Assembly: GCF_900101755.1 (NCBI RefSeq)
Contig: NZ_FNAE01000002.1
Coordinates: 338,480-402,479, forward strand
Direction of reading: 5' to 3'
DNA: 64,000 nt
DNA from: Ectopseudomonas alcaliphila
Lineage (GTDB): Bacteria; Pseudomonadota; Gammaproteobacteria; Pseudomonadales; Pseudomonadaceae
The position numbers and the translations under genes were made by a program. The notes beneath the pieces were generated by a model. The model saw only the letters and a list, made by a program, of their open reading frames with translations. It searched no databases and had not been told where the DNA came from. Below are positions 17,690 through 28,441 of this stretch, one piece after another (position 1 is the stretch's first letter; the number at the start of each line of letters is the position of its first letter).

Positions 17690-18727
17690 ATGAGGAAATC
17701 ACTACTCGCCCTGCTCTTTGCAGCTGGCGGACTGGCCCTGACCAGCTTGGCTCAGGCCGAAGTGCAACTCAAGGACGGTCACCCGGACCGCTACACTGTG
17801 GTCAGGGGCGATACTCTCTGGGACATTTCCGGCAAATTCCTGCGCCAGCCGTGGAAATGGCCGGAGATCTGGCACGCTAACCCACAGGTGGCTAACCCGC
17901 ACCTGATCTACCCCGGTGATACCCTCAATCTGGTTTACGTTGACGGTCAGCCACGCCTGATGCTCAACCGCGGCGAGTCGCGCGGCACCATCAAGCTGTC
18001 GCCGCAAGTGCGTAGCACGCCGATGGCCGAGGCGATCCCGACCATCCCGCTGGAGGCGATCAACAGCTTCCTGCTGAGCAACCGCATCGTCGACACGCCG
18101 GAAGAGTTCAACGGCAAGCCGTATATCGTCGCTGGCAACGCCGAGCGCGTGATCAGTGGTGCCGGTGATCGTGTCTACGCCCGTGGCCAGTTCGACGAAG
18201 AGCATCCGATTTACGGCATCTTCCGTCAGGGCAAGACCTACGTGGACCCGGAAACCAAGGAATTCCTAGGCATCAACGCCGACGACGTCGGTTCTGGCGA
18301 GATCGTCGCCGAAGAGGGTGATGTCGGTACGCTGGTGCTGAAGCGCTCGACGCAGGAAGTGCGCCTGGGAGATCGCCTGTTCCCCACCGAGGAGCGTGCG
18401 ATCAACTCCACCTTCATGCCCAGCGAGCCGATAACCGACATCGACGGCCTGATCCTTGATGTGCCGCGCGGTGTGAGCCAGATCGGCCAGTTCGACGTTG
18501 TCACCCTGAACAAGGGGCTGCGTGACGGCCTGGAAATCGGCAACGTGCTGGCGGTGTTCAAGACCGGCGAGACCGTACGTGACCGCGTTACCGGCGAGAG
18601 CGTGAAGATCCCGGATGAGCGCTCCGGCCTGCTGATGGTGTTCCGCACCTATGACAAGCTCAGCTATGGCCTGGTATTGCAGGCCAGCCGCCAACTCTCG
18701 GTGATGGACAAGGTCCGCAACCCGTAA
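17690..18727 (+). CDS. LysM-domain envelope protein
   Basis: 345-residue exported protein. A signal peptide (MRKSLLALLFAAGGLAL, cut after AQA) is followed at about residues 28-80 by one LysM peptidoglycan-binding domain (YTVVRGDTLWDISGKFL). The remaining ~260 residues have no motif I recognise. The start at 17690 has aaaggg ahead of it; open frame upstream of it lacks a ribosome site and would spoil the signal peptide. The same gene follows def divergently in P. aeruginosa as I recall (PA0020). Role probably in the cell wall, not demonstrated. Confidence 0.88.
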   Translation: MRKSLLALLFAAGGLALTSLAQAEVQLKDGHPDRYTVVRGDTLWDISGKFLRQPWKWPEIWHANPQVANPHLIYPGDTLNLVYVDGQPRLMLNRGESRGTIKLSPQVRSTPMAEAIPTIPLEAINSFLLSNRIVDTPEEFNGKPYIVAGNAERVISGAGDRVYARGQFDEEHPIYGIFRQGKTYVDPETKEFLGINADDVGSGEIVAEEGDVGTLVLKRSTQEVRLGDRLFPTEERAINSTFMPSEPITDIDGLILDVPRGVSQIGQFDVVTLNKGLRDGLEIGNVLAVFKTGETVRDRVTGESVKIPDERSGLLMVFRTYDKLSYGLVLQASRQLSVMDKVRNP

Positions 18728-18733
18728 TGCCCA

Positions 18734-18764
18734 ACGAGCCCCGCAATAGCGGGGCTCGTGCTTT
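18734..18764 (+). terminator. Intrinsic terminator after the LysM gene
   Basis: Arms acgagccccgc (18734-18744) and gcggggctcgt (18749-18759) form a perfect 11-bp stem with loop aata, followed by a short gcttt run. It separates the LysM gene from dprA. Confidence 0.75.
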
Positions 18765-18808
18765 CAGGCCGCCAGGATGGCGGCGCAACTCATCAGGGAA
18801 GAGTCGCC

Positions 18809-19924
18809 ATGCCTGCATCCTCCTCGCTTTCCCCCGCTGTTTCTCCAGCCGAGCTCGAAGCCCGCTTGCGTCTGCATCTGTTGCCAGAGTTGGGGCCGCG
18901 ACGCTTTCGCAAACTCCTGAGCGCTTTTGATAGCGCTTCGGCGGCGCTCAGTGCGCCGGCCAGTGCCTGGCGTGCGTTGGGGCTGCCGGCTGCCTGCGCC
19001 GAGCCCCGCCGCAGTGCGCAGATCCGCGAGCGAGCTGCCGCTGCCCTGCACTGGCTGGATGAGCCTGATCAGCATGTGGTGATGTGGGACGATCCAGCCT
19101 ATCCGGCTCTGCTCGGCGAGCTTGCGGATGCGCCGCCGCTGTTGTTCGTGGCGGGCGAGCCGCGTGTGCTGGAGTCGCCGCAACTGGCCATGGTCGGCAG
19201 TCGGCGGGCTTCGCAGCCTGGTCTGGATAACGCGCGAGCCTTTGCCCGCAGCCTGGCCGCCGGTGGTTTCGTCATCACCAGTGGTCTGGCGTTGGGGATC
19301 GATGGTGCTGCGCATCAGGGGGCACTGGAAGGGGGCGGCAAAACGGTGGCCGTGCTGGGCACCGGTTTGCAGTGCCTGTATCCGCGACGGCATGCGGGGC
19401 TGGCGGCGCAGATCGTTGAGCAAGGCGGTGCGCTGGTCTCCGAGCTGCCGCTGGACTGTCCGCCGCAGGCGAGTAATTTCCCGAGACGTAACAGGATCAT
19501 CAGCGGCCTTTCGCTCGGCGTGCTGGTGGTCGAGGCCAGTCCCTCGAGTGGCTCGCTGATCACCGCGCGCCTGGCCGCCGAGCAGGGGCGCGAGGTGTAT
19601 GCCATTCCTGGCTCCATCCACCATCCCGGAGCGCGTGGCTGCCATCAGCTGATTCGCGATGGCGCCAACCTGGTCGAAAGCATCGAGCATATCCTCGAAG
19701 CCCTGCGTGGCTGGCAGGCGCAAGCCATCGAACCCGTATCGGCGCCGCTGGCTAGCGTCGAGCACCCATTATTGGACTTGCTGCATGCCGCGCCGCACAG
19801 CACCGAGGCGCTGGTGCAGGCCAGCGGCTGGCCGCTGTCGCAGGTGCTGGCGGCTTTGACCGAGCTGGAACTCGATGGCCTGGTGTGCAACGAGGCAGGT
19901 CGTTGGCTGGCGCGCAGCCGTTAA
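18809..19924 (+). CDS. dprA: DNA-processing protein DprA (Smf)
   Basis: 371-residue protein that loads RecA onto incoming single-stranded DNA during transformation. An N-terminal SAM-like region precedes the Rossmann-like domain with MVGSRRAS, ITSGLALGIDGAAHQGAL, FPRRNRIISGLS and the GSLITARLAAEQGREVYAIPG block. A winged-helix-like C-terminus follows. The start at 18809 is preceded by aggga; 17 further upstream codons are open but without a ribosome site. Complete, and in its usual place before tsaC. Confidence 0.95.
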   Translation: MPASSSLSPAVSPAELEARLRLHLLPELGPRRFRKLLSAFDSASAALSAPASAWRALGLPAACAEPRRSAQIRERAAAALHWLDEPDQHVVMWDDPAYPALLGELADAPPLLFVAGEPRVLESPQLAMVGSRRASQPGLDNARAFARSLAAGGFVITSGLALGIDGAAHQGALEGGGKTVAVLGTGLQCLYPRRHAGLAAQIVEQGGALVSELPLDCPPQASNFPRRNRIISGLSLGVLVVEASPSSGSLITARLAAEQGREVYAIPGSIHHPGARGCHQLIRDGANLVESIEHILEALRGWQAQAIEPVSAPLASVEHPLLDLLHAAPHSTEALVQASGWPLSQVLAALTELELDGLVCNEAGRWLARSR

Positions 19925-20000
19925 CAGTCTGTTAAGGCCCGTGGCAGGTCGCGATTGGCTTGGATAGACTGCCGCCCATCGATTCAGTGGGAGACAGGCG

Positions 20001-20558
20001 ATGGCCAGCAACTGGCAGATACAGCAAACGGCGCGAGTGGTGCGTGAGGGGGGCGTGATCGCCTATCCGACCGAGGCGGTCTGGGGGCTGGGCTGCGATC
20101 CCTGGAACGAAGCGGCGGTGGATCGTCTTTTGGCGCTCAAGGAGCGGCCGATGCACAAGGGGCTGATCGTGGTGGCCGACGACATCGAACAGTTCGACTT
20201 CCTGCTCGATGATCTGCCAGAGGTCTGGCAGGAGCGCCTGGCCGGCAGCTGGCCAGGCCCCAACACCTGGCTGGTGCCGCACCAGAATCGTCTGCCCGAG
20301 TGGGTCACTGGCGAGCACGACACCGTTGCCCTGCGCGTCAGCGACCATCCCCTGGTACGTGCGCTGTGCCGCTACACCGGCCCGCTGATCTCTACCTCGG
20401 CCAACCCGGCGGGGCGCCCTTCAGCGCGTTCGCGCCTGCGCGTCGAGCAGTACTTCCCGGGCGAACTGGACAAGGTGCTCGGCGGCGCCCTGGGTGGACG
20501 CAAGAATCCCAGCCTGATCCGCGATCTGCGTACGGGCGATGTGATTCGCCCGTCCTGA
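20001..20558 (+). CDS. tsaC: Threonylcarbamoyl-AMP synthase TsaC (YrdC/Sua5 family)
   Basis: 185-residue enzyme making threonylcarbamoyl-AMP for the t6A37 modification of ANN-decoding tRNAs. Seen are the [16 protein letters not shown] entry, the [11 protein letters not shown] segment and [12 protein letters not shown]. It is the short (C-terminal-domain-lacking) form usual for TsaC. The ATG at 20001 has gggag upstream and lies 76 bases after dprA. Confidence 0.96.
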   Translation: MASNWQIQQTARVVREGGVIAYPTEAVWGLGCDPWNEAAVDRLLALKERPMHKGLIVVADDIEQFDFLLDDLPEVWQERLAGSWPGPNTWLVPHQNRLPEWVTGEHDTVALRVSDHPLVRALCRYTGPLISTSANPAGRPSARSRLRVEQYFPGELDKVLGGALGGRKNPSLIRDLRTGDVIRPS

Positions 20559-20576
20559 CTGGCCAATGCTCGCGGC

Positions 20577-20668
20577 TAAAGCCCCTCCCACGATCGTGGC
20601 GGCTGTGGGAGGGCGTAGCCCGGATGCAATCCGGGAGTGGGACTGACCCCGGATTTCATCCAGGCTAC
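20577..20668. repeat. Two REP-type hairpins between tsaC and qor
   Basis: First unit: gcccctcccac with its partner gtgggaggg further on (about 20580-20613). Second unit: tagcccggatgcaatccggg followed after a spacer by a diverged inverted copy ending ccaggctac (20615-20668). They occupy the space between the convergent ends of tsaC and qor. Confidence 0.75.
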
Positions 20669-20674
20669 GGGCTC

Positions 20675-22716
<2,042 letters not shown>

Positions 22717-22720
22717 TCCT

Positions 22721-22858
22721 GTAGCCCGGATGCAGTCCGAGGCAGTTTACAGGCCGCCCGGGATTGCATCCGGGCTACGAACTGGCACCATTTTCCCGTA
22801 GGAGCCCGCTTGTGGGCGATCTGGCCCCAGAGCGAATCGCCAGCAAGCTGGCTCCTAC
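22721..22858. repeat. Tandem of two different REP-type inverted repeats
   Basis: The first pair (22721-22778) is gtagcccggatgca... with its inverted partner ...tgcatccgggctac. The second pair (22798-22858) is gtaggagcccgcttgtgggc... with its partner ...aagctggctcctac, the common Pseudomonas REP. Together they fill the gap between hemF and aroE and end 16 bases before the aroE start. Confidence 0.85.
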
Positions 22859-22874
22859 ACAAACAGGACTTTCC

Positions 22875-23696
22875 ATGGACCGCTACTGCGTCTTCGGCAA
22901 CCCCATTGGCCACAGCAAATCGCCGCTGATCCATCGTCTGTTCGCCGAGCAGACCGGCCAGGCGCTGACCTATGACGCGCGCCTGGCGCCGCTGGATGAC
23001 TTTGTCGGCGATGCCCGCGCCTTCTTCGCCGAGGGCCAAGGTGGCAACGTCACCGTACCGTTCAAGGAAGAGGCCTTTCGCCTGGCCGACGAGCTCACCG
23101 AGCGTGCGCGACGCGCCGGCGCAGTGAACACCCTGAAGAAGCTGGCAGACGGTCGCCTGCTCGGCGACAACACCGATGGTGCCGGTCTGACTCGTGACCT
23201 GCAGGACAACGCCGGTTTCAGCCTGGCGGGCAAGCGCATCCTCGTGCTCGGCGCCGGTGGTGCCGTGCGCGGCGTGCTCGAACCCTTCCTGGCGCAGAAA
23301 CCGGCGGTGCTGGTGATCGCCAACCGTACCGTGGCCAAGGCCGAACAACTGGTACGCGAATTCGCCGATCTCGGCCCGCTGGTCGCTGCCGGCTTCGACT
23401 GGATCGATGCGCCGGTGGACCTGATCGTCAACGGCACCTCGGCCAGCCTCGGCGGCGAGCTGCCCGCGATTGCGCCAAGCCTGATCGAGCCTGGTCATAC
23501 CCTCTGCTACGACATGATGTACGGCCGCGAGGCCACCGCCTTCAACCGCTGGGCTGCCGAGCAGGGCGCCGCGCGTTGCCTGGACGGCCTGGGCATGCTC
23601 GTCGAGCAGGCTGCCGAAGCTTTCGAACTGTGGCGTGGCGTACGTCCGCATACCGCGCCGGTGCTGGCCGAACTGCGCCGTCAACTGGCAGGCTGA
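22875..23696 (+). CDS. aroE: Shikimate 5-dehydrogenase AroE
   Basis: 273-residue NADPH enzyme reducing 3-dehydroshikimate to shikimate in aromatic amino acid synthesis. Substrate and cofactor motifs are seen: [28 protein letters not shown] and [12 protein letters not shown]. The ATG at 22875 has aggact ahead of it; the frame is open further upstream but runs through a REP repeat and is not coding. Complete. Confidence 0.96.
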   Translation: MDRYCVFGNPIGHSKSPLIHRLFAEQTGQALTYDARLAPLDDFVGDARAFFAEGQGGNVTVPFKEEAFRLADELTERARRAGAVNTLKKLADGRLLGDNTDGAGLTRDLQDNAGFSLAGKRILVLGAGGAVRGVLEPFLAQKPAVLVIANRTVAKAEQLVREFADLGPLVAAGFDWIDAPVDLIVNGTSASLGGELPAIAPSLIEPGHTLCYDMMYGREATAFNRWAAEQGAARCLDGLGMLVEQAAEAFELWRGVRPHTAPVLAELRRQLAG

Positions 23697-23702
23697 GCGG
23701 GC

Positions 23703-24053
23703 ATGGACGAGCAAGCACTGCCGAGGATCAGGGGCTATCACGCCCATGTCTACTTCGACGCGAGCACCCTCGACCAGGCTCGTGCGCTGTGCGAAGAAGC
23801 CGCGCGGCGTTTTCCCTTGAAGATGGGCCGGATGCATGAGCGCCCGGTCGGGCCGCACCCGGATTGGAGCTGTCAGCTGGCTTTTCGTCCCGACCTGTTC
23901 GGTGAGCTGGTGCCCTGGCTGATGCAGCAGCGCAATGGCCTCAACGTGCTGGTGCATCCGATCACTGACAACGAGCTGCGCGACCACCGCGACTGGCCGC
24001 TATGGCTCGGTCAGGTGCGCCCGCTGGATCTGAGCACACTCGCAGACGAATGA
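23703..24053 (+). CDS. DOPA 4,5-dioxygenase family protein
   Basis: 116-residue protein with the small-family landmarks GYHAHVYFD near the start and LNVLVHPIT with the HRDWPLWLG tail. Characterised relatives cleave the ring of DOPA, but in bacteria the physiological substrate is usually unknown. It starts 6 bases after aroE and is probably co-transcribed. Confidence 0.82.
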   Translation: MDEQALPRIRGYHAHVYFDASTLDQARALCEEAARRFPLKMGRMHERPVGPHPDWSCQLAFRPDLFGELVPWLMQQRNGLNVLVHPITDNELRDHRDWPLWLGQVRPLDLSTLADE

Positions 24054-24075
24054 TGGCCGGGGCGAGCTGCCTCGC

Positions 24076-25647
24076 TCAATCTTCGAACAACAGCGGGCAG
24101 CGCTCGGCGCCTTCGAGCTTGAGGATTTCCTCCACCACCTGCGGCCGCGCCTGACGCAGCACCAGGCTGCGCTTCAGTGCCTGCAGGCGGCGCGCCTCCT
24201 GATGCAGCATCTCCACCCCGGCGTAGTCGATGAAGTTGATGTGTCGCGCGTCGATCACCAGGCGCTGCCCGCGGCTGCGTTGCAGCAATTGCTGGATGTA
24301 CTGGCAGGCGCCGAAGAAGATCGAGCCCTCGATGCGCAGCACTTCATCTTCGCCGTCCTGCCACAGGCGCACGCGTGGTTGCGAGGTGCGCTTGAGGTAG
24401 AAGAACAACGACGCCAACACGCCGGCGTAGATCGCCGTCTGCAACTCCAGCACCAGGGTGGCGGCGAAGGTCAGCAGCATCACCATGAACTCGGCGCGAC
24501 TGACACGACGCAGTGCACGGATCGCCGGCAGATCCACCAGCCCCCAGCAGATCAGCAGGATGCCGGCCGCCATCACCGGCAGTGGAATATGCGTCAGCAG
24601 CGCCGCGCCGAACACCGCGAACAGCGCCACCAGCAGCGCCGAGAAAACCCCGGCCAGCGGTGTGCGTGCGCCGGCCTGCAGGTTCAGCGCCGAGCGGGTG
24701 AAGGAGCCGGCCGACAGCGAGGCAGAGAACCATGGCCCGAGCATATTCGACAGGCCCTGGGCGCGAACTTCCTGATTGGCATCAAGGAACTGGTGCGATT
24801 TCACCGCCAGCGCCCGGGCGATGGACAGGCTGGTGACCAGCCCGAGCATGCCGCAGGCCACCGCTGCCGGCAGCAGACGCAGCACGTCGTCGAGGTCGAA
24901 GCTCAGCATAGTCAGTGGTGGCAGGCCGCCGGCGAATGGTGCGACCAGAGCAATGTCAGCGGTGAAGCGCGCAGGCAGCAACCAGGCCAGCAGGCTGCCA
25001 CAGACCAGGCCGATCAGCAATGCAGGCGCCTTTGGCCAGAGTTTGCGCACGGCCACGCTGAGCAGCAGGGTAAAGGCCGCCAGGGCCAGGCTCGGCCAGT
25101 GCGCCTCGGGCAGGTGCTGGCCGATTTGCAACAGGCTGGTCAGCGCTGTGGGTTGGCTCGCGACTTCCACGCCGAGCAGATTGGGCATCTGCCCGATGGC
25201 GATCACCAGCGCCGCACCGAGGGTGAAGCCGAGCACCACCGACTGCGAGACGAAGTTCACCAGCGCGCCGAAGCGCAGCAGGCCGAGCAGCCACTGGAAC
25301 AGTCCGGCGAGAAAGGTCAGCAGCAGAATCAGGGCGATGAATTCATCGCTGCCCATGCGCGCCATGGGGCTGACGCTGGTGAACAGGACGATGGAGATGG
25401 CCGCCGTCGGCCCGCAGATCAGGTGCCAGGAGGAGCCCCACAGGCAGGCGATGATCACTGGCACGATGGCCGCGTACAGGCCGTATTCGGCGGGCAGCCC
25501 CGCGATCAGCGCGTAGGCCAGCGACTGCGGCAGGGCCAGGATGGCGCCGGTCAGGCCCACCAGCAGGTCGTTGCCGAGGGTCTTGCGGCTGGTGCCAGGC
25601 AACCAGCGGAGAAACGGCAGCAGGGTCTGTCGGTCGGGTAGGCGCAT
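24076..25647 (-). CDS. SulP family anion transporter with C-terminal STAS domain
   Basis: 523-residue inner-membrane transporter with ten or more hydrophobic segments and a cytoplasmic STAS domain in about the last 95 residues (VIDARHINFIDYAGVEMLH). The N-terminal motif ALPQSLAYALIAGLPAEYGLYAA is typical of SulP. Sulfate or bicarbonate are the likely substrates; the nearby choline sulfatase, which releases sulfate, favours sulfate. It converges with the dioxygenase gene. Confidence 0.9.
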   Translation of the reverse strand: MRLPDRQTLLPFLRWLPGTSRKTLGNDLLVGLTGAILALPQSLAYALIAGLPAEYGLYAAIVPVIIACLWGSSWHLICGPTAAISIVLFTSVSPMARMGSDEFIALILLLTFLAGLFQWLLGLLRFGALVNFVSQSVVLGFTLGAALVIAIGQMPNLLGVEVASQPTALTSLLQIGQHLPEAHWPSLALAAFTLLLSVAVRKLWPKAPALLIGLVCGSLLAWLLPARFTADIALVAPFAGGLPPLTMLSFDLDDVLRLLPAAVACGMLGLVTSLSIARALAVKSHQFLDANQEVRAQGLSNMLGPWFSASLSAGSFTRSALNLQAGARTPLAGVFSALLVALFAVFGAALLTHIPLPVMAAGILLICWGLVDLPAIRALRRVSRAEFMVMLLTFAATLVLELQTAIYAGVLASLFFYLKRTSQPRVRLWQDGEDEVLRIEGSIFFGACQYIQQLLQRSRGQRLVIDARHINFIDYAGVEMLHQEARRLQALKRSLVLRQARPQVVEEILKLEGAERCPLLFED

Positions 25648-25705
25648 GATTTGGGTCGAGGGTGGGCCGCAGGCGACTCCACCCTACTCACTTGCCGCGG
25701 TTAAT

Positions 25706-26626
25706 TCAAAGCCGCGCCTTCACGGCGGCCAGCCCGTCGTCACCGTCGCGGGTGGTGACGCCCTGCAGCCAGCCATCGAGTACCTGCGGGTTGGCCTGGA
25801 GCCAGGCCTTGATCGCAGCATCGTTGCTGGCCTGCTTGCTGAGCACCTGATCCATGATGCTGTTCTCCATTTCCTGGGTGAAAGTCAGGTTGCTCAGCAG
25901 CTTGCCGACGTTCGGGCACTGCGCGGCGTAGCCCTTGCGCGCCAGGGTGTTGACCTGGCCGCTGTCGCCGAAGTACTTCTCGCCGCCCTTGAGGTACTTC
26001 ATGTCGTACTGCACGTTCATCGGGTGCGGCGTCCAGCCGAGGAACACCACGAACTGATCGCGTTTCACCGCGCGGCCGACCTGCACCAGCATCGCCTGTT
26101 CGCTGGACTCCACCAGCGTCCAGTCGCCCAGGCCGAATTCGTCGGCGGCGATCATCTGCCTGATCGACTCGTTGGCGGGTGAGCCGGAAGCGATGCCGTA
26201 GAGCTTCTTGCCAAACTTGTCGGCGTGCTTGTCGAGGTCGGCGAAGGTCTTCACCCCGGCATCAAAGGCATAGGTCGGTACGGCCAGGGTGTACTCGGTA
26301 CCTTCGAGGTTATGCGCCAGCTTGTCCACCTCGCCGCTGGCGACGAACTTGTCGTAGTTGCTCTGTTGCGCAGGCATCCAGTTGCCGAGGAATACGTCGA
26401 CCTGGCCCTTCTGCAGGCCGGCGAAGATGATCGGCACGGCCAGGGTCTGGGTTTGTGCCTTGTAGCCCAGGCCGTCGAGCAGGAAGCTGGCGATGCCGTT
26501 GGTCACGGCGATGTCGCTCCAGCCCGGATCACCGAGCTTGACCGTGGCACAGGCTGCGTCCTCGGCCCAGACATTGCCGGCGCTGGTGAGCGCAGTGGCG
26601 AGTAACAGCACGCTGAATCGGTTCAT
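25706..26626 (-). CDS. choX: Choline-type periplasmic binding protein (ChoX/OpuAC family)
   Basis: 306-residue exported binding protein with a signal peptide cut near VWAEDA. It shows the betaine/choline fold: VKLGDPGWSDIAVTNG, FLGNWMPAQQS and a late FLGWTPHPMNV, each offering the tryptophans that cage a trimethylammonium group. It should capture choline for an ABC transporter, but no permease or ATPase gene is nearby. It lies downstream of betC on the same strand, separated by a 193-base gap with a structured repeat. Confidence 0.87.
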   Translation of the reverse strand: MNRFSVLLLATALTSAGNVWAEDAACATVKLGDPGWSDIAVTNGIASFLLDGLGYKAQTQTLAVPIIFAGLQKGQVDVFLGNWMPAQQSNYDKFVASGEVDKLAHNLEGTEYTLAVPTYAFDAGVKTFADLDKHADKFGKKLYGIASGSPANESIRQMIAADEFGLGDWTLVESSEQAMLVQVGRAVKRDQFVVFLGWTPHPMNVQYDMKYLKGGEKYFGDSGQVNTLARKGYAAQCPNVGKLLSNLTFTQEMENSIMDQVLSKQASNDAAIKAWLQANPQVLDGWLQGVTTRDGDDGLAAVKARL

Positions 26627-26654
26627 GGCGTCTCTCCTTTTTTCTTCTGTGTTG

Positions 26655-26792
26655 GGCCCCTCTAAAAACGTAGGCGAGGCAGCCAGCGCAAGGCAAAAAC
26701 AGGCGAAAAAGCGGAGTTTACGAGCTGTAAATGAGCATTTTGAGCCTGTTTTTAACGCAGTGATGGCAACGCAGGTAGTTTTTAGAGGTGCC
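26655..26792. repeat. Structured repeat, copy A, between betC and choX
   Basis: About 138 bases bounded by inverted ends cctctaaaaac (26659-26669) and gtttttagagg (26778-26788). Inside are arms aaaaacaggc (26695-26704) and gcctgttttt (26744-26753) and an inner stem tttac (26717-26721) / gtaaa (26727-26731). It matches the copy at 13.2 kb with paired changes in the stems. It may influence how much of the betC transcript reaches choX. Confidence 0.8.
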
Positions 26793-26819
26793 CTTTTGGG
26801 GGCGGCAGTCGGTAAAGGT

Positions 26820-28328
26820 TCACGCCTGTGGAAAACGGGCGCGGCGCTCCAGGTCGTCGAGGTCGATATGGTTGCGCATGTACTGTTGGCTGGCGTCGAC
26901 CCAGGGCTGGTGATCCCAACTGGTCAGCTTGCCCTGGCTCAGTGCTTCGGCCACCAGACGGCGGCGGCGCTGGCTGGCCAGGGTGGCGGCATGGATGGCC
27001 GGGACGTCCCAGCGCTCGCGGGCCTCGGCCAGGAAGCCGGCGAGAATGCCCTTGTGTTCGCTGCAGTCGGCCAGGTTCTGACACTCGAGCGGGTCATTAT
27101 CCAGGTTGAACAGCAGCAGCGGGTCCTGCTCGGAATAGACGAACTTCCACGGGCCGCGGCGAATCATCATCAGTGGGCTTACAGTGCCTTCGGCCATGTA
27201 TTCGCCGAGCACTTCGTCGTGGCCACCCCTGCCTTGCAGGTGCGGCAACAGCGAGTGGCCCTCCAGCTCCAGGCCGTCGTCGACCCGGCCGCCGGCCAGT
27301 TCCACCAGTGTTGGCAGCAGATCGAGAGTGGAGACGGACTGGCTGACACGATGTGCGGCGTAGCGCTTCGGTGCATGCACCAGCAACGGTACGCGGGCGG
27401 ACATCTCGAACCAGTGCATCTTGTACCAGAGGCCGCGCTCGCCAAGCATGTCGCCGTGGTCGCCGGAGAACACGACGATGGTGTCATCCGCCAGGCCGCA
27501 TTCCTCAAGGGCCTTCAGCAGCTTGCCGATATTGTCGTCGATATAGCTGCAGGCGCCAAAATAGGCGCGGCGGGCGTCGCGGATCTTATCCTCGGGCAGC
27601 GGCTTGTCCCACAGGTCGATGACCTTGAGCAGACGCTGCGAGTGCGGGTCCTGCTCGTTCTGCTCGAGGTGTTGGCGCGGCATGGGAATGTCCACGCCTT
27701 CGTAGCGATCCCAGTATTCGCGCGGGATGGTGTAGGGGTCGTGCGGGTGGGTCATGGATACGGTCAGGCAGAACGGCTGATCCGGGGTCATGCGCACATG
27801 GTCGTAGAGGTACTGGCGGGCCTTGAACACCACTTCCTCGTCGAAATCCAGCTGGTTGCTGCGCACGCAGGGGCCGGCCTGCAGCACCGAGGACATGTTG
27901 TGGTACCAGCTGGCGCGCACCTCGGGCTCGTCCCAGTTCACCGCCCAGCCATAGTCGGCCGGGTAGATGTCGCTGGTCAGGCGCTCCTCATAGCCGTGCA
28001 GCTGGTCGGGGCCGCAGAAGTGCATCTTGCCCGACAGCGCGGTGCGGTAGCCGAGGCGGCGCAGATAATGGGCGTAGGTCGGCACGTCGGCCGGGAAATC
28101 GGCGGCATTGTCGTAGGCACCGATCTTCGATGGCAGCCGGCCGCTGACCAGGGTGAAGCGCGACGGCGCGCAGAGCGGGCTGTTGCAGTAGGCCGAGTCG
28201 AACACCACGGCCTGTTCGGCCAGCTTCATCAGGTGGGGCATCTGCACCGGCGAGGCGGCATCGTGCAGCGGCAGAATCGGCGCGGCCATCTGATCGGCCA
28301 TGATGAAGAGGATGTTCGGGCGCTTCAT
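26820..28328 (-). CDS. betC: Choline sulfatase BetC
   Basis: 502-residue type I sulfatase hydrolysing choline-O-sulfate to choline and sulfate. The catalytic cysteine, converted to formylglycine in the mature enzyme, is C53 in the CxPSR motif CAPSR. The metal-binding NILFIMADQ at the N-terminus and FSGDHGDMLGERG are also seen. The start at 28328 gives the family length. A divergent LysR gene and downstream choX complete a choline-sulfate locus, as at PA0031-PA0032 in P. aeruginosa as I recall. Confidence 0.95.
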   Translation of the reverse strand: MKRPNILFIMADQMAAPILPLHDAASPVQMPHLMKLAEQAVVFDSAYCNSPLCAPSRFTLVSGRLPSKIGAYDNAADFPADVPTYAHYLRRLGYRTALSGKMHFCGPDQLHGYEERLTSDIYPADYGWAVNWDEPEVRASWYHNMSSVLQAGPCVRSNQLDFDEEVVFKARQYLYDHVRMTPDQPFCLTVSMTHPHDPYTIPREYWDRYEGVDIPMPRQHLEQNEQDPHSQRLLKVIDLWDKPLPEDKIRDARRAYFGACSYIDDNIGKLLKALEECGLADDTIVVFSGDHGDMLGERGLWYKMHWFEMSARVPLLVHAPKRYAAHRVSQSVSTLDLLPTLVELAGGRVDDGLELEGHSLLPHLQGRGGHDEVLGEYMAEGTVSPLMMIRRGPWKFVYSEQDPLLLFNLDNDPLECQNLADCSEHKGILAGFLAEARERWDVPAIHAATLASQRRRRLVAEALSQGKLTSWDHQPWVDASQQYMRNHIDLDDLERRARFPQA

Positions 28329-28441
28329 GGTGGCGGGTATTCCATACTGTTGGTTTATGCGACAGTGCGGGCACCATGATTCCGGTAGAACGGCGGCAGG
28401 GTAAACCCAGCTGAAATACATGCCTCGGATAAGCAGAGCTT

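Noticed and set aside
26493..28379. A 628-codon open frame on the plus strand antisense to betC
   Set aside because: Composition is the low-complexity Gly/Val/His/Gln type produced by reading GC-rich genes backwards, while the minus strand encodes a complete sulfatase with its active-site motif.
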